Positions 14,039 through 22,477 of a DNA stretch of 29,316 bases are shown here, one piece after another (position 1 is the first letter of the stretch; the number at the start of each line of letters is the position of its first letter). The stretch comes from JARIHC01 sp035692985. Lineage in GTDB: Bacteria > Patescibacteriota > Saccharimonadia > Saccharimonadales > UBA4665. Under the pieces are notes generated by a model. It made no database searches, had not been told where the DNA came from, and was given only the letters and a program-made list of their open reading frames with translations. The DNA is taken from contig DASSHG010000010.1 in assembly GCA_035692985.1 (NCBI GenBank), positions 1-29,316 on the forward strand, in the 5' to 3' direction. The position numbers and the translations under genes were made by a program.

Positions 14039-14971
14039 ATGCCCAAAAAACCACCTCAGAACCCCGCTGATTATATAGCGCCCTTGAACATGAATGGCCT
14101 AGACGGCCGCATGCTGCGCGCGCCGGCATTAACAGATAAAAACCGCGAGATATTGTTAATTTATGGACATCACGCCATGCTGGAGCGCTGGTGGGGCCTG
14201 GTCCAGAATTTAAACGAGTTTGGGGCGGTGACTATGCCGGACCTGCCGGGATTTGGCGGCATGGACAGTTTCTACAAGATTGGCCGCCGTCCGACTATCG
14301 ACGCTTTCGCCGATTATCTGGCAGCCTTTATTAAGCTGCGTTACAAACGTAAGCGGATTACCATCGTCGGAATTTCCTTTGGGTTCGTGGTTGTCACACG
14401 CATGCTGCAACGTTACCCCGAACTAGTCAAAAAGGTCGACATCCTAGTATCTATGGTCGGTTTTATGCACCGCGACGACTTTGTCTTCCCGCGCCGGCAA
14501 CGAGCCGTTTTCCGGCGCGCCACGCGCCTTCTGGCTACCAGGCCGGTGGCCACCTTAATCCGTTACGGCGCGCTTAATAAGTTTACCATCGTCTTTCTTT
14601 CTAAGCGGCTGCCTAACTCCAAGCGCCGTTTTATAGAGGTAACCACTGAGGAATTCAATGATACGATGGATTTTGAAGTTAAAATCTGGCAGGCTAACGA
14701 TGTGCGCACGCACTGGCTGACGACCAGCGAATTCCTGTATCTCGACAACTGTTCAAGCCAAGTGGATCTGCCGGTTTATCATGTCGTTTCTACCAGCGAG
14801 CATTATTTTAACAACGAGATCGTTAAACAGCATATGCTGGTGGTCTTTAGCGGCTATCACCAATACACGGCGCGCAGTAAAGCCCACACCCCCAATATCC
14901 TGGCCGACAAGAAAGCCATGCGTACGCTGCTGCCGCCTGGCTTGCGGCGAATCCTTCGGAAAACCAGCTAA
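14039..14971 (+). CDS. Alpha/beta hydrolase
   Basis: A 310-residue soluble protein with an alpha/beta-hydrolase fold. The strand ILLIYGHH (38-45) supplies the oxyanion-hole region, and the nucleophile elbow is GISFG with S113. A lid-like basic insertion (about 145-200, rich in Arg) precedes the C-terminal part. The acid residue could be E254 (in STSEHYF); the catalytic histidine is probably H274 or H283, and I cannot choose between them. The substrate is unknown, but the next three genes are two glycosyltransferases and a membrane transporter, so a lipid or glycolipid ester is a reasonable guess. The start is fixed by a strong promoter 10 nt upstream, so the mRNA is probably leaderless. An 17-bp gap separates it from the next gene, which carries its own promoter. 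Confidence 0.85.
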   Translation: MPKKPPQNPADYIAPLNMNGLDGRMLRAPALTDKNREILLIYGHHAMLERWWGLVQNLNEFGAVTMPDLPGFGGMDSFYKIGRRPTIDAFADYLAAFIKLRYKRKRITIVGISFGFVVVTRMLQRYPELVKKVDILVSMVGFMHRDDFVFPRRQRAVFRRATRLLATRPVATLIRYGALNKFTIVFLSKRLPNSKRRFIEVTTEEFNDTMDFEVKIWQANDVRTHWLTTSEFLYLDNCSSQVDLPVYHVVSTSEHYFNNEIVKQHMLVVFSGYHQYTARSKAHTPNILADKKAMRTLLPPGLRRILRKTS

Positions 14972-14972
14972 A

Positions 14973-14981
14973 TGGTATACT
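14973..14981 (+). promoter_or_regulatory. Extended -10, leaderless promoter of the first GT4 gene
   Basis: TGG-TATACT (14973-14981) is an extended -10 element that ends 7 nt before the ATG at 14989. The start site would coincide with the start codon. It lies just after the stop codon of the hydrolase gene, so the GT4 genes can be transcribed separately. Confidence 0.5.
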
Positions 14982-14988
14982 GTTAACA

Positions 14989-16119
14989 ATGAAAATCGGA
15001 CTGGTTTGCCCGTACAGCATAAACGAGCACGGCGGCGTATTGGAAGTTGTCTTGGCGCTAAAAAGCGGCCTGGAAAAGCGCGGCCACACCGTCAAGATTA
15101 TTACGCCCCAGCCGCGCAAACATGATGCGGATACGCCGGCCGACGTTATTTTTGTGGGCACTTCGGTTGATTTTCGCACCCTATCATTTTCCGACACTAC
15201 TTCCCAGGTCTCCAGCACAGCCGACACCGACAAAATAGACGCCATCCTAGCCGAAGAGAATTTTGATATATTGCACTTTCACGAGCCATGGATGCCCCTG
15301 CTCAGCCGTCAGTTACTGCAACGCTCCAAATGCGTCAATGTCGGCACTTTCCACGCCAAAGTGACAACCGCCATGACCAGCCGGGCTATCCTCAAAGTGG
15401 TAGCCCCTTATTTAAAATCAGTACTAAAGTACTTGCACGTACTTACGGCCGTGTCCGCTTCCGGCGCGGAATACGCGGCCGACATGACTGACCGACCCAT
15501 CACGATCATTCCCAATGGTATTGACCTGGCGAAATACCGCAAGCTGCCGGTCGGCAAAGCCAAAAAAGACCAGCTGATGATTCTCTACCTCGGCCGGCTG
15601 GAACGGCGCAAGGGTACCAGGTATCTATTGCAGGCTTTCCAGCTGCTAGCCCAGGACAACCCTGATGTAGAGCTGGTAATCGCCGGCGACGGCCCGGACC
15701 GCGAGCGGCTGGAAATGATGTCCGACGACCTGAAGCTCCACAATGTCAGTTTCCTCGGGTTTGTAAGCGAGGACCTCAAAAAAGAACTCCTAGCCAAGGC
15801 TGACCTATTTTGCTCACCGGCCGTATTCGGTGAAAGTTTTGGGATTGTCTTATTAGAGGCTATGGCCACCGGCACGGTCACCGTGGCCGGCAACAACTCC
15901 GGGTACGTCGATTTGATGGATGAGGTTGGCGGCATATCGGTGGTTAATCCGCGCGATACGGAAGAATTCGCCCGCCGCCTTGACCTGCTGCTGCACGAAA
16001 AGCCCTTGCGCGATTTGTGGCAAAAATGGGCAGCCGGTTATGTACAGCAGTTCAATTATCCAAGGGTAATTGAACAGTATGAAGAGCTGTACAAGGACGC
16101 TATCAAACAGCATGGCTAA
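14989..16119 (+). CDS. Family 4 glycosyltransferase, PimA-like
   Basis: This 376-residue GT-B glycosyltransferase probably adds a sugar to a membrane lipid at the inner face. The N-terminal half opens with CPYSINEHGGVLEVV (7-21), the loop that contacts acceptor and donor in PimA-type enzymes. The C-terminal half holds LYLGRLERRKG (about 197-207) and the nucleotide-sugar site around E282-E290, the E-x7-E motif of GT4 enzymes. The closest match by eye is phosphatidylinositol mannosyltransferase, but phosphatidylinositol is not implied, and WsaF/BshA-like relatives are alternatives. It overlaps the next glycosyltransferase by 8 bp, so the two enzymes probably act in succession on one glycolipid. 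Confidence 0.9.
   Translation: MKIGLVCPYSINEHGGVLEVVLALKSGLEKRGHTVKIITPQPRKHDADTPADVIFVGTSVDFRTLSFSDTTSQVSSTADTDKIDAILAEENFDILHFHEPWMPLLSRQLLQRSKCVNVGTFHAKVTTAMTSRAILKVVAPYLKSVLKYLHVLTAVSASGAEYAADMTDRPITIIPNGIDLAKYRKLPVGKAKKDQLMILYLGRLERRKGTRYLLQAFQLLAQDNPDVELVIAGDGPDRERLEMMSDDLKLHNVSFLGFVSEDLKKELLAKADLFCSPAVFGESFGIVLLEAMATGTVTVAGNNSGYVDLMDEVGGISVVNPRDTEEFARRLDLLLHEKPLRDLWQKWAAGYVQQFNYPRVIEQYEELYKDAIKQHG
15832..15866 (+). repeat. 35-bp sequence shared by both GT4 genes, copy 1
   Basis: This stretch is identical, base for base, to 16964-16998 in the neighbouring paralogue. It encodes the E-x7-E catalytic motif region (ESFGIVLLEAM). The flanking codons differ at many positions. Confidence 0.95.
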
Positions 16120-17266
16120 AGCCTTAAAAATCGGACTCGTTTTAGATACCTCGCTGGATCCGCCTGACGGCGTACAGCAGTACGTTGTAAGCATTGGCGA
16201 ATGGCTGCGCGGTCAGGGCCACGGGGTTCACTACCTGGTTGGTGAGACAAAGCACCGCGACCTGCCAAACGTACACAGTTTGAGCCGCAATATTACCGTT
16301 CAGTTTAACGGCAACCGGACGACGATCCCCCTTTTTGCCAGCCGCAAAAAAATCCGCCAAGTGCTGAGCGCAAACCAGTTTGATGTTTTGCATGTACAAA
16401 CGCCTCATCATCCATTTATGGCCCAGCCTCTTATACTGGCCGCCGGCAAGAGCACGGCTATAGTTGGGACATTTCACATTGCGGCTTACGATTGGCTGGT
16501 GTCGCTTGGCAACCGTTTGCTGGGCATTTGGTTACGGCCATCACTGAAACGGTTTTATAAGATTGTGGCCGTTTCAGACGCTGCCGCTGATTTTGCCCGC
16601 CGAACGTTCCACATTGACACTCCGGTAATCCCGAATGCTTTCGACTACGCCCGTTTCCACAATGCCAAACCGTTCACTAGGTATCATGACAAAACGGTCA
16701 CCATACTATTTTTGAACCGTTTAGTGCCGCGGAAGGGTTGCCGGGTTTTGTTAGAAGCGGCAGCCCTGCTGGCCAGCGACCCCAGCGTGCCGCCATTCCG
16801 CGTAGTGGTTTGTGGCAAAGGCCCGGAAGCCCCTAAGCTGCACCGTTTTATCAAACAGAACGGGCTTGGCGATATTGTGGAAATGGTTGGATTTGTCAGC
16901 GAAGAGGACAAGCCGCGTTATTATGCCTCGGCTGATGTGGCTGTCTTTCCCAGTTCAGCCGGCGAAAGTTTTGGGATTGTCTTATTAGAGGCTATGGCAA
17001 GCGGCCGCACCGCTGTGCTGGCTGGCAATAACCCCGGATACCGCTCAGTTATGTCACCGCGTCCGGAACTTCTTTTCGAGCCGCGTGACAGCAACGCGCT
17101 AGCCAAGTTATTAGAAAATTACATCCGTACGCCCGGACTTAGGCAAATGGCGGCCAAATGGGGCCGGCAGTACACTAAAAGTTTTGATGTCGGCGTGGTT
17201 GGCCGCCAGCTGGAACAACTCTACCTTGAAGCCCGGCGGGCATTGCGCGCACAGCAGAAAACATAG
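16112..17266 (+). CDS. Family 4 glycosyltransferase, second of the pair
   Basis: A 384-residue GT-B enzyme related to the preceding gene. It has the N-terminal DGVQQYV loop (19-25), a donor-site segment LFLNRLVPRKG (about 204-214) and the E-x7-E motif at 285-293 (ESFGIVLLE). The frame is open upstream to 16070, but the ATG at 16112 matches the family's N-terminus (KIGLVLD) and overlaps the previous stop by only 8 bp, which is typical of coupled translation. The two enzymes differ through most of their length, so this is an old duplication, not a recent one. Presumably it adds the next sugar to the product of its partner. Substrates are unknown. Confidence 0.9.
   Translation: MAKALKIGLVLDTSLDPPDGVQQYVVSIGEWLRGQGHGVHYLVGETKHRDLPNVHSLSRNITVQFNGNRTTIPLFASRKKIRQVLSANQFDVLHVQTPHHPFMAQPLILAAGKSTAIVGTFHIAAYDWLVSLGNRLLGIWLRPSLKRFYKIVAVSDAAADFARRTFHIDTPVIPNAFDYARFHNAKPFTRYHDKTVTILFLNRLVPRKGCRVLLEAAALLASDPSVPPFRVVVCGKGPEAPKLHRFIKQNGLGDIVEMVGFVSEEDKPRYYASADVAVFPSSAGESFGIVLLEAMASGRTAVLAGNNPGYRSVMSPRPELLFEPRDSNALAKLLENYIRTPGLRQMAAKWGRQYTKSFDVGVVGRQLEQLYLEARRALRAQQKT
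16964..16998 (+). repeat. 35-bp sequence shared by both GT4 genes, copy 2
   Basis: Identical to 15832-15866, 1132 bp upstream, in direct orientation. It lies at the matching place in the second glycosyltransferase. Confidence 0.95.
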
Positions 17267-17285
17267 ATAATATAGTCAAGCTGTT

Positions 17286-18428
17286 ATGATAAGTTTTCGC
17301 AGAGACAAAGAAATCCCAGAGGTGGCTCTGACTATATCGTTAGGCACGTTTGTGCGTCTAGCACTATTCGTTATCGCCACCGTGCTGTTGCTAGCGGCAT
17401 TGCACCGCGCTGCCCACGCTTTGCTGCTCATATTCACCGCCTTTTTCCTGGCTCTGGCCCTGAATAGTCCGGTTACGGCGCTGGGGCGGCATCTACCCGG
17501 CCGATGGAAAAATAACCGTGCGCTGTCTACCAGCCTGTCATTATTAATAGTCATTTTGTTGTTTGTCGGCTTTGTGGCTAGTTTCGCGCCTTCACTGGTT
17601 AACCAAACAGAGAACTTCGTGGGCGCCGCGCCAAAGATAGTCCGGGATTTCCGCAGCCAAAATAGCGACACCGGCCGGCTCATCCGTAAATACCATCTGG
17701 GCGACCAAGTCGACGAACTATCAAGCCAATTGTCTTCGCGCCTCCACCACATCGGTGGATCAGCTTTTCCGACTATCCAGCGGATCGGAACCAGCATATT
17801 TTCATTATTAACTATCCTGGTTTTGACATTCATGATGCTGGTGGAAAGCCCCCGCTGGCGAAGTTTCGTCCGCCAGGTGGTGCCAGACAACCATCACGGT
17901 ATGGCTAAACGCCTTTCGGTGGACATGTACAGGGTCATTAAGGGCTATGTAAACGGCCAGGTACTGCTGGCGGCTATAGCTGCCGGACTGATGTTGCCAG
18001 GACTGTTGTTTTTTCACGTTAGCTACCCGGCCGCCTTGGTTGTAGTGGTGTTTGTCTGCGGCCTGATACCGATGGTTGGCCACACTATTGGCGCGATTAT
18101 TGTCGGCTTGGTAGCACTGCTCCATTCCGTTGGCTCAGCGGCAGGTATTTTTGCCTATTATTTGCTATATCAACAGATTGAAAACTACTTGATCCAACCG
18201 CGCATCCAGGCCAATACCACCAATATGTCGCCGTTGTTGGTTTTTGCTTCGGTGGTTGTCGGTGTCAGTTTTGGCGGTCTCTTTGGCGGGTTGGTAGCTA
18301 TTCCGGTAGCTGGCTGCCTACGCATAGCCCTACTAGAATATCTACGCAGCCAGAATATTATTGATACGCCGGAATTCAAAAAAGTTACGACCGAACAGCC
18401 ACGGTCTAGCGCAGCGGAAACCAGATAA
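17286..18428 (+). CDS. AI-2E family membrane transporter, copy 2
   Basis: A 380-residue protein with the AI-2E family layout: a pair of N-terminal helices (about 19-57), a third helix near 74-95, a soluble helical region, and a block of C-terminal helices. PMVGHTIGAIIVGLVALLHS and QIENYLIQPRI (near residues 257-310), followed by GGLFGGLVAIPVAG, are characteristic. It differs strongly from the copy at 12074-13222. It follows the GT4 pair after 19 bp, which suggests a shared envelope role, but a weak promoter (TTGCGC at 17243, GATAAT at 17266-17271) may also serve it. The 3' end overlaps the convergent cysS by 23 bp. Substrate unknown. Confidence 0.9.
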   Translation: MISFRRDKEIPEVALTISLGTFVRLALFVIATVLLLAALHRAAHALLLIFTAFFLALALNSPVTALGRHLPGRWKNNRALSTSLSLLIVILLFVGFVASFAPSLVNQTENFVGAAPKIVRDFRSQNSDTGRLIRKYHLGDQVDELSSQLSSRLHHIGGSAFPTIQRIGTSIFSLLTILVLTFMMLVESPRWRSFVRQVVPDNHHGMAKRLSVDMYRVIKGYVNGQVLLAAIAAGLMLPGLLFFHVSYPAALVVVVFVCGLIPMVGHTIGAIIVGLVALLHSVGSAAGIFAYYLLYQQIENYLIQPRIQANTTNMSPLLVFASVVVGVSFGGLFGGLVAIPVAGCLRIALLEYLRSQNIIDTPEFKKVTTEQPRSSAAETR

Positions 18429-19821
18429 CACCGTGCGGGTGGTCCTGCAGGCCTACATCTTGCGCAGCCAGTTGGTCGCGCAATTTGTCTGACGATTGCC
18501 AATCCTTTTTGGCGCGCGCTTGTTCGCGCTGGGCTATTAATTCTTTTTGCTCGTCAGTTATGTCTTGCACGGCTGATAGGTTAAGCCCCAGCAAGTCGTC
18601 AATCCCCCTCAACATGGTCTCAAAATGATCAACCATGTCTTTTTCAATATGTACTGCTAAGAGCTGCGCGGCAACACGGCTTAGATAGGCCATTGCCTGT
18701 GGTGTATTGAGGTCATCAGCTAGTATATTAGCCAGCTCGGCCGGAATGTCCTCTAAAGCCTCCGTGCCACTGTCGTGGGCTACGGCACGCGGCTGCCAGC
18801 GCAGGGCGGCTAGAGCGCGCAAGTCTTGCAAGCGGTTCTGCGCCGCCTCCAGATTAACCCAGCTAAAATTAGCCGGACCGCGGTAGTGGGCCTGTAATAC
18901 CAAAACCCTGAACGCCAGGGGGTCAAGCCCTTTTTCTTGTATGTCATGAATAGTATAAAAATTACCCAGGGATTTGCTCATTTTTTTGCCGTCTACCATC
19001 AAATGCTCATTATGGGCGAATACTTTAGCATAAATTGGATCATTTTGGCCGGCGGTACTTTGGGCGATTTCGTTCTCATGGTGCGGGAAGATCAGGTCAA
19101 CGCCGCCGGTGTGGATATCAAATGGTTGGCCGAGCTCACGGCTGCTCATAGCCGAACATTCTATGTGCCAGCCAGGCCGGCCTTTCAGGTCATGCCCATC
19201 CAGTTCAAAATCCCAAGCCGGTTCGCCATCTTTCTGAGTCTTCCAAAGCGCGAAATCGTGGACTGACTCTTTATCGTATTCATCGTTTTGGATCCGGGCT
19301 TCGCTGGTCGAGCCGGTTGTCACATCTGCTAGTTGGCCGTATCTCTTACCGCTTTTTTTATATGCTTCAATAGAAAAATACACGCCGTCATCAGCTACAT
19401 AAGCGAAGCCGTCTTTGTGAAGCTGTTGGACCAATTTCTGCATATCTGCGATATGTTCTGTAGCTTTCGTAAAGGTTATGACCGCCATATCATTGCCAAC
19501 AGCCTTCATATCAGTTAAAAAAATCCGTTCGTATTTCTCAGTCAGTTTGGCGAGCGCGGCCATTGGTTCCATCTCGTCGTAATTCCCGGCTGCCCGTTTG
19601 ATAGTCTTATCATCTACATCGGTGAAGTTCATAATATGCTGGACGCTGGAGCCGCTTGCGGTCAGGACACGCCGCAACGTATCAGTAAATATGAAGGAGC
19701 TCATGTTACCAATATGACTGTGGTCATAGATGGTGGGCCCGCACGAATACATCCGGATCGTCTTACCGTCCAGCGGAGTTATATCTTCAAGCTGTCTCGT
19801 GAGAGTGTTATAAAGTTTCAT
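18406..19821 (-). CDS. cysS: Cysteinyl-tRNA synthetase
   Basis: This class I aminoacyl-tRNA synthetase charges tRNA-Cys in the cytoplasm. Its 471 residues match the usual length. The HIGH-type motif reads HIGN (36-39), and KMSKS is intact (in KKMSKSLGN). The zinc site that selects cysteine is complete: C27 in SCGPT, a Cys in WHIECSAM, and His and Glu in FPHHENE. This contrasts with the zinc-site losses in RecR and DnaX of the same gene group. Its start overlaps the upstream TrpF-like gene by 4 bp, so it is the last gene of a long minus-strand operon. The 3' end overlaps the convergent AI-2E gene by 23 bp. Confidence 0.97.
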   Translation of the reverse strand: MKLYNTLTRQLEDITPLDGKTIRMYSCGPTIYDHSHIGNMSSFIFTDTLRRVLTASGSSVQHIMNFTDVDDKTIKRAAGNYDEMEPMAALAKLTEKYERIFLTDMKAVGNDMAVITFTKATEHIADMQKLVQQLHKDGFAYVADDGVYFSIEAYKKSGKRYGQLADVTTGSTSEARIQNDEYDKESVHDFALWKTQKDGEPAWDFELDGHDLKGRPGWHIECSAMSSRELGQPFDIHTGGVDLIFPHHENEIAQSTAGQNDPIYAKVFAHNEHLMVDGKKMSKSLGNFYTIHDIQEKGLDPLAFRVLVLQAHYRGPANFSWVNLEAAQNRLQDLRALAALRWQPRAVAHDSGTEALEDIPAELANILADDLNTPQAMAYLSRVAAQLLAVHIEKDMVDHFETMLRGIDDLLGLNLSAVQDITDEQKELIAQREQARAKKDWQSSDKLRDQLAAQDVGLQDHPHGVIWFPLR

Positions 19822-20513
19822 GCTGCTTGTTCCATGGACCGCATTGCCGAGAAAGCCGTACGGGCTGTCTGCACAAACAGGTTAAGTTTGCCTGGATCAT
19901 GATGCCCAAACCCGTCTTTTATGTATGTCTGGACATCAACCCCATCGGGCTTAGTCGTGTTTATTGCCTCAACCACGTACTCGGCAGTAAGACCGCCAGC
20001 AATTATCGCCGGTTTACCCGCGTCGTGGGCCAATTTAACGATTTCTTTGCTAATCGAGAGATCATGCGTCTGGCCGGTTCCGCCAGGCCGGTCGCCAGCA
20101 GTATCTATGTGTATGATGTCGGCAAAATACAGAAAACGTTCGGCCTGCTCTACGGCAGCCTCATCCGTCCCGACGTGTATAACCTGCGCGATAGGTATAT
20201 CAAGCATGCTGCGCAAGGCTTTTAATAGCTTAAGGTCTTCTTTTTCGCCAAGCTGCAGCCTGTCGGGACGCATCCTGCGGCACATGGCACTAATGCTCAG
20301 CTCGTCCGTGACACGCGGCAAAAGTACTACATCCAGGTCTTCTGGCGCAGATTCTGACAAGGCAATAGCGTAAGAGCTGCCGACTGTGGCGCCTCTTTGT
20401 TCACCGGGGTGCCAGATGATACCTGCAGCGTCAACGCCGGCGCGGGCAGCGAGCTGCATATCAGCATATGATGCGGTTCCACAAGCCTTTATTTCATTCT
20501 GCTCCATGATCAT
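19818..20513 (-). CDS. TrpF-like phosphoribosylanthranilate isomerase family protein
   Basis: A 231-residue TIM-barrel protein related to TrpF, which isomerises N-(5-phosphoribosyl)anthranilate in tryptophan synthesis. The general base Cys is present as C11 in KACG and the general acid Asp as D137. Phosphate and barrel motifs are recognisable: GGTGQTHD (144-151), AGGLT (172-176) and GVDV (191-194). The usual SPRxV segment after the second strand is altered to GEQRGATVG (37-45), so substrate binding may differ. No other trp gene is in the window. It overlaps the previous stop by 1 bp and cysS by 4 bp. The ATG two codons downstream (20507) is better placed relative to AAGGA and may be the true start. 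Either a genuine isomerase or a repurposed homologue. Confidence 0.75.
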   Translation of the reverse strand: MIMEQNEIKACGTASYADMQLAARAGVDAAGIIWHPGEQRGATVGSSYAIALSESAPEDLDVVLLPRVTDELSISAMCRRMRPDRLQLGEKEDLKLLKALRSMLDIPIAQVIHVGTDEAAVEQAERFLYFADIIHIDTAGDRPGGTGQTHDLSISKEIVKLAHDAGKPAIIAGGLTAEYVVEAINTTKPDGVDVQTYIKDGFGHHDPGKLNLFVQTARTAFSAMRSMEQAA

Positions 20514-21517
20514 TATTCCTTATCTCCAAGTAAGCCAGTAGCGGCTTTCAGACACTCATTTTTAATTTCATTGAACTTGCGGCCGTCGGTAACCTTGAAG
20601 CCGCTGGCGAACTTGTGGCCGCCGCCGCCAAATTTTTCAGCCAACTCGGCCCCGATTGGCGCAGACGGATTACAACGGATGGCGGCGGTAATTTTACCAC
20701 TCTCATACACCTTGAAGACTATCGCTACTTCCACGCCAACGGTCTGCAGCATATCGCCCTGGACTAATGGCGCGGGGTTGTATAGCGGGCTGTACTGGTT
20801 GATTTCATTTTGCGGAATACTGACGTAAGCCAGCCGGCCGTCGGCTGCGAATTCCGTCCGACTGATCAATTCGGCCTTGTAGCGGAAAATTTCCGGCTGC
20901 ATCTTGCCGTATTCACGACGCGCTTCCTCCAGTTTGGGCCGGTCGACGCCATTTTCGACGAACTCAGCCATGACGCGGTAAGTTTCTGGTGATGCTAACT
21001 GGTTGGACAACCCCTGCGTGTCTCCCAAAATTGAGGTCATGAGACACTCCTGGGCCAGCACTGATACTTGCCAGCCAAGCTGCCTAGATACTGCGTAGAT
21101 TAACTCGCCAGCCGACGACCGCGTGTGGTCGTTGATTATGATGTCAGCAAAAGGAACCACGTTTTCCACGACTTCGTGGTGATCCAGCACAATACACGGG
21201 TTAGCAGCCAGCCGTTTTTGCTCCGCCGGACCCAAGTGCTCAAACAGAGTCATGGTTGAAGCGTCAACGATTATACTTGCATCAAAATCAACCGGTAATT
21301 CCGGATTGATTCTGTCCCAGCCCTGCAGATATCGTAAATAGGTCGGCATATCAACAGCACAGTACAACACTGGCTCTTTGCCGAGGTCGCCTAAAATATG
21401 CTCCAGTGCCAGAGCACTGCCCAGACTGTCGCCATCCGGATTTTCAGCCTGGATAATGACAATTTTTTGAGCTTTTTCAACGATTTCCTTGATTTGCCCG
21501 GCTTCAGGGTAATTCAT
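20513..21517 (-). CDS. DHH/DHHA1 phosphoesterase (NrnA-like)
   Basis: A 334-residue metal-dependent phosphoesterase of the NrnA type, which degrades very short RNAs and/or dephosphorylates pAp; some relatives hydrolyse cyclic dinucleotides. The DHH domain has NPDGDSLGSAL (26-36; D28 and D30 bind metal), IIVDAST (82-88) and DHHE (112-115). The DHHA1 domain ends with the substrate-binding GGGGHKFASGF. No membrane or PAS/GGDEF part is present, so it is not a GdpP protein. The 5' end overlaps recR by 4 bp and the 3' end overlaps the TrpF-like gene by 1 bp, so coupled translation is likely. Biochemical specificity among the DHH subfamilies is not decided by the sequence. Confidence 0.9.
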   Translation of the reverse strand: MNYPEAGQIKEIVEKAQKIVIIQAENPDGDSLGSALALEHILGDLGKEPVLYCAVDMPTYLRYLQGWDRINPELPVDFDASIIVDASTMTLFEHLGPAEQKRLAANPCIVLDHHEVVENVVPFADIIINDHTRSSAGELIYAVSRQLGWQVSVLAQECLMTSILGDTQGLSNQLASPETYRVMAEFVENGVDRPKLEEARREYGKMQPEIFRYKAELISRTEFAADGRLAYVSIPQNEINQYSPLYNPAPLVQGDMLQTVGVEVAIVFKVYESGKITAAIRCNPSAPIGAELAEKFGGGGHKFASGFKVTDGRKFNEIKNECLKAATGLLGDKE

Positions 21518-22122
21518 ACGGTCTGGCGTCCTTCCAAGGCGCGGCTTAGAGTAATCTGGTCGGCATATTCCAGGTCAACGCCGATTGGCAGGCCGCGGGC
21601 CAAGCGCGTTACCTTAACCTTGCGATCGCCCAGTTGCTGGCGGATATAAAGGGCCGTCGATTCGCCCTCCACGCTGGCATTAGTCGCTAAAATGACTTCT
21701 TTTACCTTGTCCTCGTCAATACGCGCGACCAGTTCCTTGACATGCAGTTGCTCCGGACTAATGTTGTCGATCGGCGACACCAGACCGCCCAAAACATGAT
21801 ACGTACCGTTAAACTGGCCAGTTTTTTCCAGCGCTACCAAATCAAATGGCTCGGCCACTACCGCCACTACTTGTTTATCACGGCGCGGATCGTCATACAG
21901 ATCGGAAATATCCTGGCCGGCCGGTACCAGCGCGAAAGTTTTCTTGCAGTAGCCAACACCATCTGATAATTGGGCAAGGGTTTCAGCCAGCTTTTTAGAG
22001 TCATCCCGGCCCTGCCGCACCAGATAGTAGGCGTAGCGTTCAGCAGTCCGCGGCCCAACGCCCGGCAGGGCGCCAAACGCGTCAATCACATCTTGCAGGG
22101 CTGGCGGCAAAATACTGCTCAT
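21514..22122 (-). CDS. recR: Recombination mediator RecR, lacking the zinc-finger cysteines
   Basis: RecR, with RecF/RecO, loads RecA at gapped DNA. The 202-residue protein has the N-terminal helix-hairpin-helix (LPGVGPRTAERYA, 19-31), the Toprim domain with a VVAEPFDLVALE start and the TNASVEGESTALYI segment, and the C-terminal LARGLPIGVDLEYAD Walker-B-like motif. The zinc finger, normally four Cys, keeps only C59; by alignment the others are replaced by Lys or Thr (near 61-62), Ser73 and Tyr76, while the following DPRRD is preserved. There is no Shine-Dalgarno site before the ATG. It lies between ybaB and the DHH gene, in the familiar ybaB-recR order. Confidence 0.95.
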   Translation of the reverse strand: MSSILPPALQDVIDAFGALPGVGPRTAERYAYYLVRQGRDDSKKLAETLAQLSDGVGYCKKTFALVPAGQDISDLYDDPRRDKQVVAVVAEPFDLVALEKTGQFNGTYHVLGGLVSPIDNISPEQLHVKELVARIDEDKVKEVILATNASVEGESTALYIRQQLGDRKVKVTRLARGLPIGVDLEYADQITLSRALEGRQTV

Positions 22123-22147
22123 AAGGTGTTAGTTCCGGCCGGCGGCC

Positions 22148-22441
22148 CTACATTCCCAGATTGCCAAGAGCGCCCATCATAGGCTGCATTTTTTCAGCGG
22201 CGATCCGTTGACTTTCACCAATGGCTTCTTTGACGGCATCTTCTACCCAGCGCTCCAACTCACCAATATCATCCAGGTCGACGCTCGCCGGATCAATGTG
22301 AATTTTTTTAATCTTTTGTTCACCATTAATTTCTACCTTGACGGCGCCATCGCCTTTTTCAACGGTGATGACCTGTTTTTGCAATTCTTTTTGGACTTTC
22401 TTAACCTGCATAAGCATCTTGGCCTGATCAAACCGGCTCAT
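22148..22441 (-). CDS. YbaB/EbfC family nucleoid-associated protein
   Basis: A 97-residue DNA-binding protein of the YbaB family, which forms dimers that act on the nucleoid and on gene expression. The family pattern is clear: a long first helix (QAKMLMQVKKVQKELQKQ), a beta sheet with the INGEQKIKKIHIDPA stretch, and a final helix ending MGALGNLGM. A strong GGGAGG ribosome site precedes the ATG. The gene is 25 bp upstream of recR. In most bacteria dnaX would come immediately before it; here a GT39-like gene and dnaB lie between. Confidence 0.93.
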   Translation of the reverse strand: MSRFDQAKMLMQVKKVQKELQKQVITVEKGDGAVKVEINGEQKIKKIHIDPASVDLDDIGELERWVEDAVKEAIGESQRIAAEKMQPMMGALGNLGM

Positions 22442-22477
22442 AAGCTATCCTCCCTTTAAAGTATTATTATACCAGTG

